The notes under the pieces are model-generated. The model did not search any database, was not told the origin of the DNA, and saw nothing but the letters and a program-made list of their open reading frames with translations. The translations under genes were made by a program, and so were the position numbers. A stretch of DNA of 64,000 bases, taken from Limanda limanda. Taxonomy: Eukaryota > Chordata > Actinopteri > Pleuronectiformes > Pleuronectidae. This document shows positions 36,330 to 48,680 of the stretch, piece by piece (within the stretch, counting starts at the first letter, position 1; each line of letters opens with the position of its first letter). The stretch is from positions 7,691,856 to 7,755,855 of the forward strand of contig NC_083636.1 in NCBI RefSeq assembly GCF_963576545.1, written 5' to 3'.

Positions 36330-37690
36330 GATTCAAGTTTCCAAACTTTATTGTCTCTCACAGAGTGATAGAAAATGGTCTCGCTTTAGGGGGTCACAAA
36401 CTACATCCACTCATAAAAAGGCTCGCATAAAATTGCATTAAAGCATAACGGTTCCATAAATAAACGAGAGCAGGTGTGCAGAGCTGCATTAAAAAGCAGT
36501 GACAGTGGATTTGACCTTGTTTGAGTTTGATATTGCAATGGGAATGAAAGTGTTTTCTCAGGTCTTTTTGGCCAGAGGTGCTTTGAAGCATCTGCCTGAT
36601 GGGAGTACCTGGAGGGAGCGGTAAACAGAGTGTGAAGGGTCCTCAGTGACGGAGACGCTTTCTTTTCACTGCCTGACTGTAAAGGCGATAGTTGGGTTTG
36701 TGGAGTTGGTGACTTTGGTTGCCTGCTTGAAGATTTTCGTCACCGTTTACTTACTTTTGTCTGGGGAAGTTTTACCACCACACAATGTTGACTAATGAGT
36801 GACCAGTATATGGCAGTTAAAATATCCTGTCTGACATTTTAACCAAAGGAAATACACTCCTTAACATTTGGTGTCATGAAATCCTCGGGTCATAGAAATA
36901 CGGCTTGAAACTGGAGCCTCCTGTTTTGCAGGAATCCCCCTACTCACCTGTCCCTCCACCTTCAGGGGTCCATAGAGTGGGTGTGGAGTGACTGGTGCCC
37001 CCCACCACACAGCTTGACAGGAGCCAGAGGGCCATGTCATCAGCGATTCAGGAAGTGACAGTCGATTGTTATTGCAGGTTATTTCCTAAGTGTAGGTAGA
37101 AAAGATAAGTGACAAGACATAGCCCTAAGGGACCCCAGTATTTAAACAATGTTTCTGGGTTTTAATCTATTTACTCTGACATGTTGTCCTTTTTAAAAGA
37201 CATCCATAAAACCAGTGGTGTGTTGATGTGTAGGGCATATACTGTACATGTGTGTTTGTGCTCACTATATTAAAAGTAAATGATAAGGGCTATGAATAAA
37301 ATCCTGACATGACTTTGGAAATGTGAAGTGTCATTAGCCTGGCATCGTCGACTCCCCGTTTCCCCTGCCGGCAAACTGGAGCGGGTCCAGGTTCTCATCC
37401 ACCATGATGGTGAGCTCCCTTTCCTTTTGCAGAGGATGGAGGTGAGTGCCACAGGTGTGAGATCTGTCATGGCCTTGGCATTATATGTTTTTGGGAACAG
37501 ATGGTGGTCGTCTCCTTCCTTCCTTCCCCTGGGGACAAAACTGGCGTGTATGAATAAGATGCGCCACCGCACTGCCCAGCTGAGCCAGGCACTTCCTCAG
37601 TACCAGGCCCTCGAGCCTGTCAAGCCTCTGCTCCAACACACTGACTGGTGCAGGGGCGTAGCTGGTGCTGGTCCAGTCCTCCACTAGGAG
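36330..37690 (-). mobile_element. Decayed non-LTR retrotransposon (CR1/L2/Rex-like LINE), minus strand
   Basis: Read on the minus strand from 37690 down. A reverse-transcriptase segment includes MTDLTPVALTSIL (LINEs of this group have NDxRPVALTS), then a shifted frame with DENLDPLQFA (usual LDPLQFAYR). At about 37049-37020 IADDMALWLL corresponds to the [FY]xDD catalytic box. At about 36630-36570 VLPSGRCFKAPLAKKT resembles the conserved C-terminal SGRRFRAPLAKK region. The 3' end is ACAATAAAGTTTGGAAAC, then CTTGAATC (near 36330). The span is too short for a full reverse transcriptase, so there are internal deletions. Multiple frameshifts and stops: a dead relic. Confidence 0.75.
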
Positions 37691-40526
37691 TCATTCCATC
37701 ATTTTTAGTCATGCAAAGCCCCACTCCAACAGATTTTCCTTTCAGTCTCCTGGCATGAATGTAAATCCATATAAAATCACTGTAACGTCCTGAGAGAGCC
37801 ATGTTTTCAGTGAATTAAAACATGCTTGTGTTCAGGAGGCCAGAGACCAATTTAACCAGTGGAAATTGCATCCATTTGATGTTGGCAGAGTAACAACCGG
37901 TATTAGGAGCTATCTTCTTTAACTTAACTTATCTCTTTGAGTTGTTTCTGATCCCTCTCCCTTTCTTTCCTCAACAGAAACACGGGATGAGGAGAGGAGA
38001 GGAGACACAGGTACTTAGCAGAAACACCAAAGATCACTCCAGGTAAATGTGAGAACATGATGTATCTGTTGACGAAATCTAGTGTGACCCAAGCCAGCTG
38101 TAGAATCACATATCCAGAGGTAAAGTCAAAATCTCTGATCCTGTGCAGAAAATAAACAAAAGTAGAGTCTCGTATCCAAAAGTCGCTCAAATCTGCGTCT
38201 CCTGCATCTCTCCATGGTCGTTTTGTGTCTCTCAGTAGTTGTTTTGTGTCTTTCTGGGATATTTATCTCAACTCCAGTAGGTCCGGTAGTTCTTTTGAGT
38301 AATCCATCAATGCTCACAAGTTACCTAAAATAGAGTCCCACATGTTTTTCTGTGGACGAGCCCAGTGGTTACCTAAGAGAAGGGCTAGGTTCCTTGAGAG
38401 AGCGAGTGCAGAGCCACTGAATAGAGAAAAAATTTGAAGAGAAAAATGAAAAGCAAAGACCTTGTTTATGTTTTCTTTCAAACATTTAGATTTGTCAGTC
38501 ACCGGTGAAACTAATAACCTTATTCATTACTCCACTGCAATGATGTCAGGAGCAGAGTCGATGTCATTAGTTCCTCCAGTCAAAATTCTCACTGCAGTGA
38601 AAGATCCCTGAAACTGATTAATATGGAGTCCATATAAAAAGGTTCAGGCGTGGGCGACTTAATCAGAAAACAACTTTTGACAGAGGAATAAAAGAAAAAA
38701 TTCAGTCTGTGTCAGGCCTGCTGCACTAAAGGATTTTTAAATATAATCTGACTTTAAAAATCACAAACTTGTTGACAGATGACACAGATTTTATTCTTTA
38801 TATCATAAGAACGCACGCACTAGACCATCCAGTTCTGAATCCACAGAAAAGAATAAAAATAGAGAACATTAATGAAAAAAAACATACAGTTCGTGTTCTT
38901 GATTTTTCCATAAAATTCATCATGGCTGCTTTTATTGTGTCCTCTGCACAAACACAAAGCCCGGTGTGGATCATTGTGGTAGAGCCGCTCACAGAACATG
39001 CTAAACAAATACCAGTGATTATTGCTTTGAGATAAAAGTGTCGCACATTCTCCCTGTGATATCTCTCGTGATATTAGCGAGGAAGGAGTTTCAGATTGAA
39101 TGAGGACGCCGTGGCTGAGTAATCCGCCGCCCAATCCCACTGGTATCTGCTGTCAACTGCAGACCATAACCTCTATCTGTGATGGGGAGTGGGGGGTCAG
39201 ATCTTCATTATCTCCATGTCACATTAAAGCTTGTACACTGGAGCCTTTCAAGGGCCCCTGAGGGTCGACCTGCGCCTTTGTGGTTCCACTGACCACTGAC
39301 GTATGAACACACATAAACAACACATACAAGCACCATCAGAAGTGCAAACACATCCAATCCACGTAGATTTTAATAAAGGACATGAATAGCCTGTGAATAC
39401 ACACATTCACATACAGAAACACACACAGTCATGCAAACACAAAGTGACAAATTGCACACGGCCGCAAGTTGTTACCTGTCCTATTTGTCCTCTCCCATTT
39501 TTCCTTTTCACATACTGTACTATTGCTCTCTCTCTCTCTCACACACTAACACAAACACACACATGCACAGAAACGCACTGCACCACTCTCGCCGGCGCTG
39601 ACAAGATACATGATGAACGCATCCACAGTGATTTATAATAACTCACTTCAGAGCGGTTCCATTGCAGGGGAGGAAATTGAACAAACAGGCCATGTTATCT
39701 GTCACCAGATGACCCAGTTCAAGTTCAAGAAGCTGCCTGTCAAGTACAATTGACTGCACAACTGATATATTAGACCTTAATGGCGGCAGAAAAAAGACGC
39801 TCTTAACGATTGCCTTTGCTGGGCATGTGAAGGTCCCACAGAGGGCTGGGTTGCAAAAAGGAAACAAATGACTTCCTGAAGTAGTATCTTCATTCCTTGG
39901 AAAAAAAAAAAAAAAAATCTGATACAGATGCGGGTGTGGCACAGGGAAAGGAGAAGTGTGAAAGTGAGTTGGTGTTGAAGTGGTTTAAAATGCATCTCTT
40001 CTTGAGGGGAATAGGTGAGGGATGGTGTCACCTCACTACAGGAAGGGTTTGTAAATCTGGAATGATGCTGTGTTTCTTTCATACTAAAAACGTTGGAGTT
40101 AAGCTTCAAGTTGCTCCTCACAGTATCGTATCCATAGCTACTCACACCAAGGAGGCTTTTTTCCCCCCCTGTCCTTTTGGTTTGGTTTTTTGGAAGCAGT
40201 ATTGCGCAAAACTACAGGACAGATTTTCCTAGAAACTTGGTAGAAAAATGTGGTATAGCTCAGGGAAGAGGCACATTACATTTCAGTCTAGATTCAGAAA
40301 TGTTTTTTCACTTTCTTAAACATTGCAGGCATTGAGTTTTTGTATTTTTACCGTTTTCCCAGGGAATAATTCATGGATGAGAAAAATCAGGCACATCTAG
40401 AGGACTGATATCTATGTGTTGCTGCTTGATGGAATGTAAGGGGAATGTTACATCAGTGGTATTTACAAACATTAGCAGAGCTGCTGACATTAGAAAGACT
40501 AAGACTTTTGTGTAAGAATGTAAAGA
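37691..40526. other. Intergenic sequence, nothing recognised
   Basis: Contains a short TTTTGTGTCT-type degenerate repeat at 38210-38260, CA-rich interrupted tracts at 39400-39570 and a 17-base A tract at 39901-39917. No coding sequence supported. Confidence 0.5.
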
Positions 40527-40650
40527 TTACAACATGACAGCTGCCCAAAAGTGAAGTCAGAGCATCTCAATCGCCCCCTGGTGGCTGGCTGGCTTTTCAG
40601 GTCATAAACCCCGCCTCCTCCAGATTAGTGGATGGACAAATAATTATTTC
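40527..40650 (-). repeat. Dispersed teleost repeat R1, copy 4
   Basis: Reversed relative of 2821-3021: AAAAGTGAAGTCAGAGCATC, CGCCCCCTGGTGGCTGG, AAACCCCGCCTCCTCC. Confidence 0.7.
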
Positions 40651-42034
40651 TCAAAGGTTGTTTCTTTTATTTCCGGCAGTTCTTGTCCCACTCATGTGTG
40701 TTCAAGTGTTCTTGCATCTGCACACAAAGACTGCAACGTATGTTATAGTTGAAGGGCCACAGCAGTGATTAAAAAAATATATATTTCCGATCTCATCACA
40801 AAGTTATTGTATGATAAAATGTTTTGACCAAGGCAATGCAGAGTTTTCTAGGAAATTAAATACCCAAGGTTCCAATCTGATGAGTCCAGTTTTATTCTGC
40901 TCCAAGTTATTCAACACACTTGTCACGGGCATTCGTCATGAGCGTAGGATAAAGAGCCGGTGGATGAGACGACAGCAGCAATATGAAACTCAATGTTTTG
41001 GTATTATTAAGAAGCCTGTGAGACACGTGCTACAGCATGTGGTCCAGAGTCGAGATCGGCCTCTGATTCGCTGTCAGACGGGTTCACTCAGAGTAAAAAA
41101 GTTTGAAAAATAAATCGGTGCAGGTCTGCCTCCGGAAAACACATTAACCTTTTCGCAGAGTGAAGAGAAAAGGAAGGCACAGCTGCGGGGGGAGCAGAGG
41201 CGCACTTCAGACCATATGACTCCAACTATGATATTTTTATTTATTTAATTTTTCTGGTTTACTTCGTTCACAGTGAAGCTCATCATATATTCACAGTGGG
41301 GGGGAGGGGGGTCTAGAGTGTCCTACAGTGGCAGAGGAAATCAAATTGCAGTCAATTGACATGGTAGGTGATCCCCGCGGTCAGTTTACAGTCTCATTAG
41401 AGGAGCAGAGGAGAAGCAAGCTTCACACCATTCAATTATCTCCTCTTTGGCTGACAGCATATATGCAGAGTATACTCTCCTTTGACCAGTATCTGTGCAG
41501 TTATGACCCTGTAACCTTTACCTTAGGACCACTTCCCATCGAGAGCAGGTGTTGCTTTGCAGATTCTCAGGGCTAGTGAAAGCCTGAGTCCAGTTTCAAC
41601 CTCTTCTATATACAGCCTATGGTCCCAACACTGTGTCCAAGTACTGCCGTGTCAGTGACCGCTGGAGTCAGAAGTCAGGTTCTATCAGACAGCAGCCAAA
41701 TCAAACCCAGGCCTTTCCAGACCAGGCGGAAGAAGATTGGCAAAGATCTTCCACTTAGGATTTATGCAACGTAACATAGGATTCAGGGTTTTGTTGTTTA
41801 CTCTTATTAATGGTGTAACATTGCAGTTGGAAAGTTGGAGGGTTTCCAAATTAGCTACCCTAAGTTTCTAGAACTTCTTCTGGGCACCGGTTACAAATAA
41901 CCTTTTTTTTTTAAGGTGTCAGTAGAGTATATTGGTTTTACAGTCATATGGTTAGGAGGCCTTAATACACCGAGTAAATAATAAAGTAAGCTGTGATGAA
42001 GTAAAGTTATCACAAGACAGTGAATCCATCAATG
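40651..42034. other. Intergenic sequence, nothing recognised
   Basis: Mixed composition with a G-rich run at 41297-41312. Short open frames without coding character. Confidence 0.5.
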
Positions 42035-42525
42035 AACACGTTTACAAGCAAAACTCTGACTACTGACCTTATTCTGAAGAAGGCATTACTCTGATAACAA
42101 TGTTAACATGAGTTTCTAATAGAATATTTAATTTGTCCACATAGTGTATGACTCACATCAACATTATGTCCACTACGTCATGAGTCTGAAGTTCCTGCCA
42201 GAATTTATTAAACCCTAACCTGAAATAATTAAATGCTCTCAGATGGCAGCATTGCTACAGTTTCTGCCTCACAACCTAAAAGGTGACTTTGTTGTCACGT
42301 CAGTCATTTTACACTTCAATCATCTTGAAGTTTAACGATGTCACAAAAGACTGTGAATACTCCATTATTGTTTGTAGTATATATGTTACTGAGTATGACC
42401 TTATTCAGGTTAGGGTTATCAGAAGATGCTGTTTACACTGCATTGTCTCAATCAGAATATTATCTGAACTGGGGTAATTTCAGAATATTGGTTTCCATGT
42501 AAACATATTTAATGAGCTAAAAGCT
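42035..42525. repeat. Probable DNA-transposon-derived repeat
   Basis: The ends look loosely inverted: CACGTTTACAAGCAAAACTC on the left and ATTGGTTTCCATGTAAACAT on the right. The right part (TCAGAATATTATCTGAACTG) resembles a repeat I recall from fish genomes. No coding. Boundaries approximate. Confidence 0.4.
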
Positions 42526-44288
42526 GAAATATTTATGTAGCAGCTCAACTTCAGTGTTTGAACCAGATTTGATTTAAACAACTGCTGAAATTAATTTAAA
42601 TCAGAAAACTACTCATCGAAGGCTAAATGTTGAGGTTGTTTTTTCATATATTTATGTGTTATGGATTATGTAGCACACGTGTGTTCACATAATTGTTGAC
42701 ATAAGTTGAGCAAGTGGGGGAAATTCCAATTAACCATTATTAGTTCTTTAATAAGATTCACAGTATATAAGCCATTAGTGTTCAATTAACATTTGAGAAG
42801 TCTTTACTTTCCTCTGCCTTGGATGTTTTTTTTGCTGTGTGGTTTATTTTCAGCTCGTTAACACCTCGCCCCTCAGTGTGTACTGTCATTGTTAAGTTAT
42901 TAGATGTCTAAAATTAATAATAACTGCTGCAGCATTTGCGATAAACACCCATAAACGGCTCGGTTAATTAATCTGGGGCTGTGTAAACACAAAAGTCAAC
43001 GAGGCTTCACTTCTGCTATTCCTGATGAGTCAAAAATAAAGATGTAACATTGAGCCTTTTATTTTCATATAAAGCGTCTCCATAGTGGGATCAATAATGC
43101 GCTTACAAAAAAATGAGTCGTGCTCTCTGCAGTCAGCTCTCATCTTGTCTGTCGCACATTATTCTGTAAGCTGCTGAGGAAATAAATTCACAAGACTGAT
43201 GCTGGCGTCTAGAAGAGGGTGTGGGAAACACACACCACACTGCACATATACAAATGATGTCCCTCTTACATCATTTTACTGTAACACCGCTATTATTGCA
43301 GTCATTAGTCTAAATTATTGACTCATAACGCAGGATTTCTGTGCTGCCATAGCTCGCTTTGGAGTTTAATTTATATGTAAATGCATTTGTACCCTGTGTA
43401 TTATTTGTCAGCGCATCATTTGTTGGAATGAGACGTGGGAGGTTCGGTTCAGATGGATGCTGATAACAACTAAGACTGTCGGACTCCAGAGAAAGAGTCC
43501 AATTTCTTAAAGTTGGAAGCTGGTTTTCGGTGGAGAGACGGGACAACTTCTTTTCCCAATTTTTCTCAGGAAGCAAACAAATTAAACATTAAAACGTGTT
43601 TCTGAAGATGTCTACAAGTTATTTGGAAAACAACGGAACGTGTATTTATTTAGATACTGGATCACATGCAGTGAGGTCCAAAAACCTGACAACGCATTCC
43701 CCTTCGGTGGTCTCAGAATTCTGTACCCGTGTCTAATTAAGGACTTTGGTGTTGCATTATTCCTGCTTTGCAACAAAAGAGTCCCAGGAGATCGCGGTTA
43801 TACCGAGCTGATCATTAGTCTTCTGAAAACTTGTGACTTCTCGTGGCTGCGAGCAATTAAAATATTATTTTTGAGAGAAAGTGAGTCTTCTGATCTTCGT
43901 GCAGAAGTGGGTGTAGAATTTCAAAAAACGGAGAAAACAAAGCTGCCAAAGCTGCAACAGCTCGATAAAAGATGAAACCAACAGAAGGTCGTGTGCAGCC
44001 ATGTCTTCACCCGGACTCATTTGGTTATTAAATTCACAAAGGCTCCCCCTCAAACGAGCCCAAATTATGTTTTTCTCTCTGAATATATAATTTTCGATCG
44101 AGCACAAGTTCACAGTCCTGATTACAATGTGCTGTCTGACCTTAAATCAAGATTCAAAGTTATGTTATTCATAATTTTGATTGAAGGTTTTTTTCTTACT
44201 TTTGGGATTAAACAGAATTCAAAGACAACTTGAATGTCCCTCAGGAGCATGCATACCTCAGTTCAATGAGTAACCAGTTAAATTCACT
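42526..44288. other. Intergenic sequence, nothing recognised
   Basis: AT-rich with no recognised gene; open frames of 80-110 codons on both strands have no domain or repeat support. Confidence 0.5.
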
Positions 44289-44515
44289 AGATCTGGATTT
44301 TTATTGGGATCTGAACCAAATTAGACAGACCCCTTTACACTTCAGTCATGTAAACATGCCTGATGTTATTTAAACAATGAATTGCTCGCTGAGAAATTAA
44401 TGAAAATGTTGAAAAAACATCTCACAATGTTACATAAGTAGTTTTCATGTAATCCTTCTTATACACAGATAGACCAACCAACGCAGGTGAATACGAGAGG
44501 ATAAAGACCAATCTG
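44289..44515 (+). repeat. Teleost dispersed repeat R3, longer copy
   Basis: Starts GATCTGGATTTTTATTGGGA, then CTGAACCAAATT, later GTAATCCTTCTTATACACAG and ACCAACCAACGCAGGTGAAT; the last two are typical of the 3' part of this fish repeat from memory. Related fragments at 28234-28330 and, weakly, 47918-47990. Confidence 0.65.
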
Positions 44516-44904
44516 TTTATCTACCAATCTATATACCAAGAAACCTCATCTTGTCAGGGCCAAACAGACAAACTCTGTTAAAACGCTGAAGGCTTTCCAT
44601 AATATTTATATAGAAATCCAATTCTATAAAATAGCACTTGCCTGTTCCAACCACCATATAGAAATTACAGGAAGCTCAAATACAAGTCTCGTCTAATACT
44701 AAGGTTTAGTGAGATTGCTGCTCTCTGCTTTTGTGCAGCAGTCAAGTGAGTGCCCATGGTCTGAATAGTGAAAACGTGTGATTTTTGAATTGGAATAAAA
44801 GCAGAACATGCAGGTGTAGGGAAAATTGGTTTAGGAAAAAAACTAAACAGCAGCCAATGACAATGGCATGTGTTATACGGAGCTTATGAGGAGAGCCTAT
44901 GAGG

Positions 44905-45960
44905 AGGGGATGAGTCAGCCTACAGGTGGGAGATTGACCATCTGGTGACCTGGTGTGACCAGAACAACCTGGAGCTAAATGGTCTGAAAACAGTGGAGAT
45001 GGTTGTTGACTTCAGAAGGAACCCAGCCCCACCCACCCCCATCACCCTGAGAGACGCCCCAGTCGTCACTGCGGAGTCCTTCCGCTTCCTGGGCACCATC
45101 ATCTCCCAGGACCTCAAGTGGGAGCTGAACATCAACTCCCTCACCAAAAAAGCTCAACAGAGGATGTACTTCCTGCGGCAAGTGAAGAAGTTCAACCTGC
45201 CAAAGTCAATGATGGTGAACTTCTACACCTCCTCCATCACCATCTGGTTCGCTGCAGCCACCGCAAACGACAAAGGCAAGCTGCAGCGGATCATCCGCTC
45301 TGCTGAGAAGGTGATTGGCCGCAATCTGCCATCTCTACAGGACCAGTTTGAGGCGTGCAGGTAAGATTGTGGCCGATCCTTCTCACCCGGGTCACAAACT
45401 CTTCGAGGTTCTTCCCTCTGGCAGGAGGCTGCGGGCCATCAGGACTAAAACCGCCCGCCACAAGACCAGCTTCTTCCCGACTGCAGTGGGCCTCATCAAC
45501 AAGGCCTGGGACCCCCACCTGACTTGGACTTTTATTCCGCCCCCACACCCCTAAGATGTGTTAAATTAACACATATTATATCATACATATTATACTGTAT
45601 TACATTGCATATTGCAATTTGACACTGTTCACTGTTTTGCTTTTTGCATTGTGCGTGTGCATTTCACCTTTTACTTTACTTTTTATATCTTTTATCTTTT
45701 ATATATTTTTATATAGATATATTTATGTCTAAATAAATGCTACCTTGTATAAGTATTATAAAAAGTGAATAAATAAGAAGTAAATAGTGAGTAAATATAT
45801 ATATATATATATATTTTTATTATTACTATTGTTTTTCTTATGTGTGGTGTATTTATTGTGTTTTTATGTTTCTATGTTCATTGTATGCACCAATAACCAG
45901 AGCAAATTCCAGGTAGCTGTAAACCTACTTGGCAATAAATCCTTTCTGATTCTGATTCTG
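44905..45960 (+). mobile_element. 5'-truncated LINE (CR1/L2-like), 3' part of ORF2 plus 3' UTR
   Basis: The conceptual product starts GDESAYRWEIDHLVTWCDQN and continues with NLELNGLKTVEMVVDFRR, FLGTIISQDLKWE, LTKKAQQRMYFLRQVKKF and SAEKVIGRNLPSLQD, the post-RT region of fish LINEs. A frameshift near 45340 moves the frame; GKIVADPSHPGHKLFE, LPSGRRLRAIRTKTARHKTS and FFPTAVGLINKAWDPH follow, stop TAA 45552-45554. An AT-rich 3' UTR of about 400 bp ends in AATAAATCC and tandem TGATTC units (about 45940-45960), the terminal-repeat type of tail used by L2/CR1 elements in place of poly(A). Everything upstream, including the RT catalytic core and endonuclease, is missing. Confidence 0.88.
45794..45814. 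repeat. (AT)n tract in LINE 3' UTR
   Basis: Alternating AT within the AT-rich 3' UTR of the LINE at 44905-45960. Confidence 0.9.
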
Positions 45961-48384
45961 ATTAATGTGACAAATCAGTCTTTTGTCCTTGAAAACTTTT
46001 GTGCCACTTAATTTGGACAATGTAATATTTATATAACTACTAGATGTTTCTGAAAATGGATCGTGTATAGATGAAGGGTTCGGAGTTGTCACCGAGTTAT
46101 TGATTGACAAAAATGAAAATATCTATAGAGATCTATTTACTTTAGCTGTCGTTCAATGAAAGTACAGCATTGTCAAATGTTTACCTCATGAAAAAAAAGG
46201 AAATTTCACTGCCGCTGCAGCAGCTGCACGTGTGTAGTGAGGGGTGCGCACGTGGAGTTATTGAAGGGCTTCACACATGATTTCTTTTCACACAAATATA
46301 ATTGGGTGCCACTTCTCGACCATTCCAAAGTAGCCCGCTGGCATCAGACCTAACCTAACAGTCCGCTGTAATCTCCACTGTACCTCCTCTCCACTTTGAT
46401 CTCACACTGAGCAAACACTCTGGAAAGCAACTCTCCATGCAAAAGTGCAAAAGTTCTGGATCCAATAGAGTTCAGCTAATCTGCTCTTAAAAGCCAGTGG
46501 AGACTTTTTCCCCACGTGCACGTTATATCTTCTGTGATTCCATATGGGAGCAGATGGGCAATAAAAAGGCCTGACACTCTCACCCAGACAAGTAAAGATG
46601 AAGGGATGCGTTGCCCACCGGCAGCTTCCTTTCTTCCTTCCAACCTTTCTGCCCTGCTATTTTCACTGTGTCTGCATGGGTCAGTATTCAGCGCTCAGAA
46701 GTAACCTTTCAGACGTCGATATACCTTGAGGGCACAACTCAGCCGGACAAGGAGAGAAAGAACGAGAGAGAGAGAGAGAGGAGTTGACCTGCACTTGCCA
46801 CAAAAGTTGAGATTGACCTTATGTGTTTTCAGCTGCTGCAGCGTTAACCCTCACAACTTAATGACGCCCGAGCTCCACAAACAGCACCGGGACCGACTGG
46901 GTGCTATAAACCAGCTTGTAACCCCATAGAGCAACATGCACAATTAGCTGAACTTAAAAAGGACATAATCAATCCCTCATTGTTTCCTCCCGGACAAAAA
47001 ATCAATGGACGGCCCATCATGAAAGCCGTGCTACTGTAATGTTCGGGGCATGACATCCAGCGCATTCGATATATCGGCCACCAGGAGAAGGACCTTCGGG
47101 AGGCGTCTTGAAGGATGGAGGTGTTTCTAAATGAAAGTATCCCATAGTCTGCAGTGAGGCTATATACAATGTGATCTGGATGTGACATCTAATTTTAGAC
47201 TGACCATGCCGTCCTGTACATTTAAAAAAAAAAATGCATTCAAGAGCAAATGAAACGAAAGCAAACTCTCCCCACTGTTGTTCTTACAGGAGATGTTGTA
47301 TTTCAGCATCAAGCAGTACAAGGCAACAACATCAATTTTTTACATATTGCTCCGAGCAAAAAGAGAGAATTTCTTCAAATTTAACAGGAAAAGAGTAAAT
47401 AACTGTTGCAATGAATACAGTCAATAGTTAAGTGTCTATTCATGTAGTTTTTATTATATCATTCTAATCAAATTCTATTGGAAGCAAAAGCTTTTTTGGA
47501 TTTGTGAGCCCGGGTAGAGATGTTTTTGCCTCCACCTCAGGACAATGGAATTTTTTCACTTATGTTCTAAAGGTTCTTTTTTTTCCGTCATCAGTGTCCT
47601 GATAATTCAAGCTAATTTTCTGAGCTTATTGAGAACACTTTGTTATTGTAACCAATTTCAACTGAAGAAAACAGACCTAATGAGATTAGTCTACAGCTCT
47701 GTGGTGTATAAGGTTCCTCCGAGGGGACGAGAGCAAGACATTGGCATTTCCTGTCTCAGACAAAGAGGCAATATCTCAAAACCACAGAACACTCTAAAAT
47801 TAAAGAAATATAAATAAATAGAACACGATTAACCGTATAAAGGTAAACAAATTTGAACAGATACAAAGCAAAAACTATAAGTACGATTTTTGACTAAGTC
47901 CATTATTAATTTGGATTTGTATCTAGATTTTTACTGAACCTTAAAGTGTTTTTATCACACTGGCGTAACAATGTCTGATGACAGGGTGTTAGGGAATAAG
48001 TCATGATAAGACTCAGCTCTGTAACATGTAAACAGTAATATGAATTAAATATTATATTTGCAACTCATTTCAACACCATAATCCACATAATTTCTTATTC
48101 TGAATATAGTCTATAGTGCGACCATTTGTGTCCTTGTAAACATAGCCGCTGACAAATGTTTGATATCTCTAAGCTACATGTGGAACTTTTGCACAGCCAC
48201 CCAAGATGCAGGACAGTTAATATTCCACTCTGGTTCAGCCTGAATTTACCAGGCTGTGCTGGAAGTGTTACTCTGCCTGAAATTGCTCTTTCTTACGCTT
48301 GTGCTTGCTTGTTCCTGAAAACCATTCTTCTGTGCAAAAATCAAATAATAATAGGTGATGGAATCAGAGCTTGAAAGATGCAGC
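45961..48384. other. Intergenic sequence, nothing recognised
   Basis: Contains a (GA)n tract at 46764-46780 and a possible R3 relic at 47918-47990. No gene seen. Confidence 0.5.
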
Positions 48385-48680
48385 TCTGCTTGGTGCAGCG
48401 TTCCCTCACAACAAGAAGGTTCCTGATTCCAATCTTTGTGTGTGCAGTTTGCATGTGGCATCTTGTCTACGCCTCTTTTCTCTGGTTACTCCAGCTTCCT
48501 ATTTGCAGATTGGAGACTCTTAATTAAACCTAAGTGTGAATGGTTGTTTGTCTGTTTGTTGGCCCTGTGATACACTGGCGACCTGTCCAGGGTGTTTCCC
48601 TGCCTCTGGCCCAATTTCAGCTGAGATTGGCTCCAGCTCGACCCTCAAAAGGAAGAGCAGTATAGATAATGGAGGATGGA
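48385..48680 (+). mobile_element. SINE-like teleost dispersed repeat
   Basis: Word order: GCAGCGTTCCCTCACAACAA, GAAGGTTCCTGATTCCAATC (a degenerate tRNA-type B box, cf. GGTTCGAATCC), GTGCAGTTTGCATGTGG, GGTTACTCCAGCTTCC, TTGGAGACTCTTAATTAAAC (GATTGGAGACTC in this copy), GGCCCTGTGATACACTGGCG, ACCTGTCCAGGGTGT, TTCAGCTGAGATTGGCTCCA, GATAATGGAGGATGGA. From memory this is a very abundant fish repeat. No protein. Confidence 0.8.

Noticed and set aside
37653..37690. Possible hAT terminus (CAGGGGCGTAGCTGG)
   Set aside because: No matching inverted end nearby and it lies at the 5' edge of the minus-strand LINE, which explains it better.
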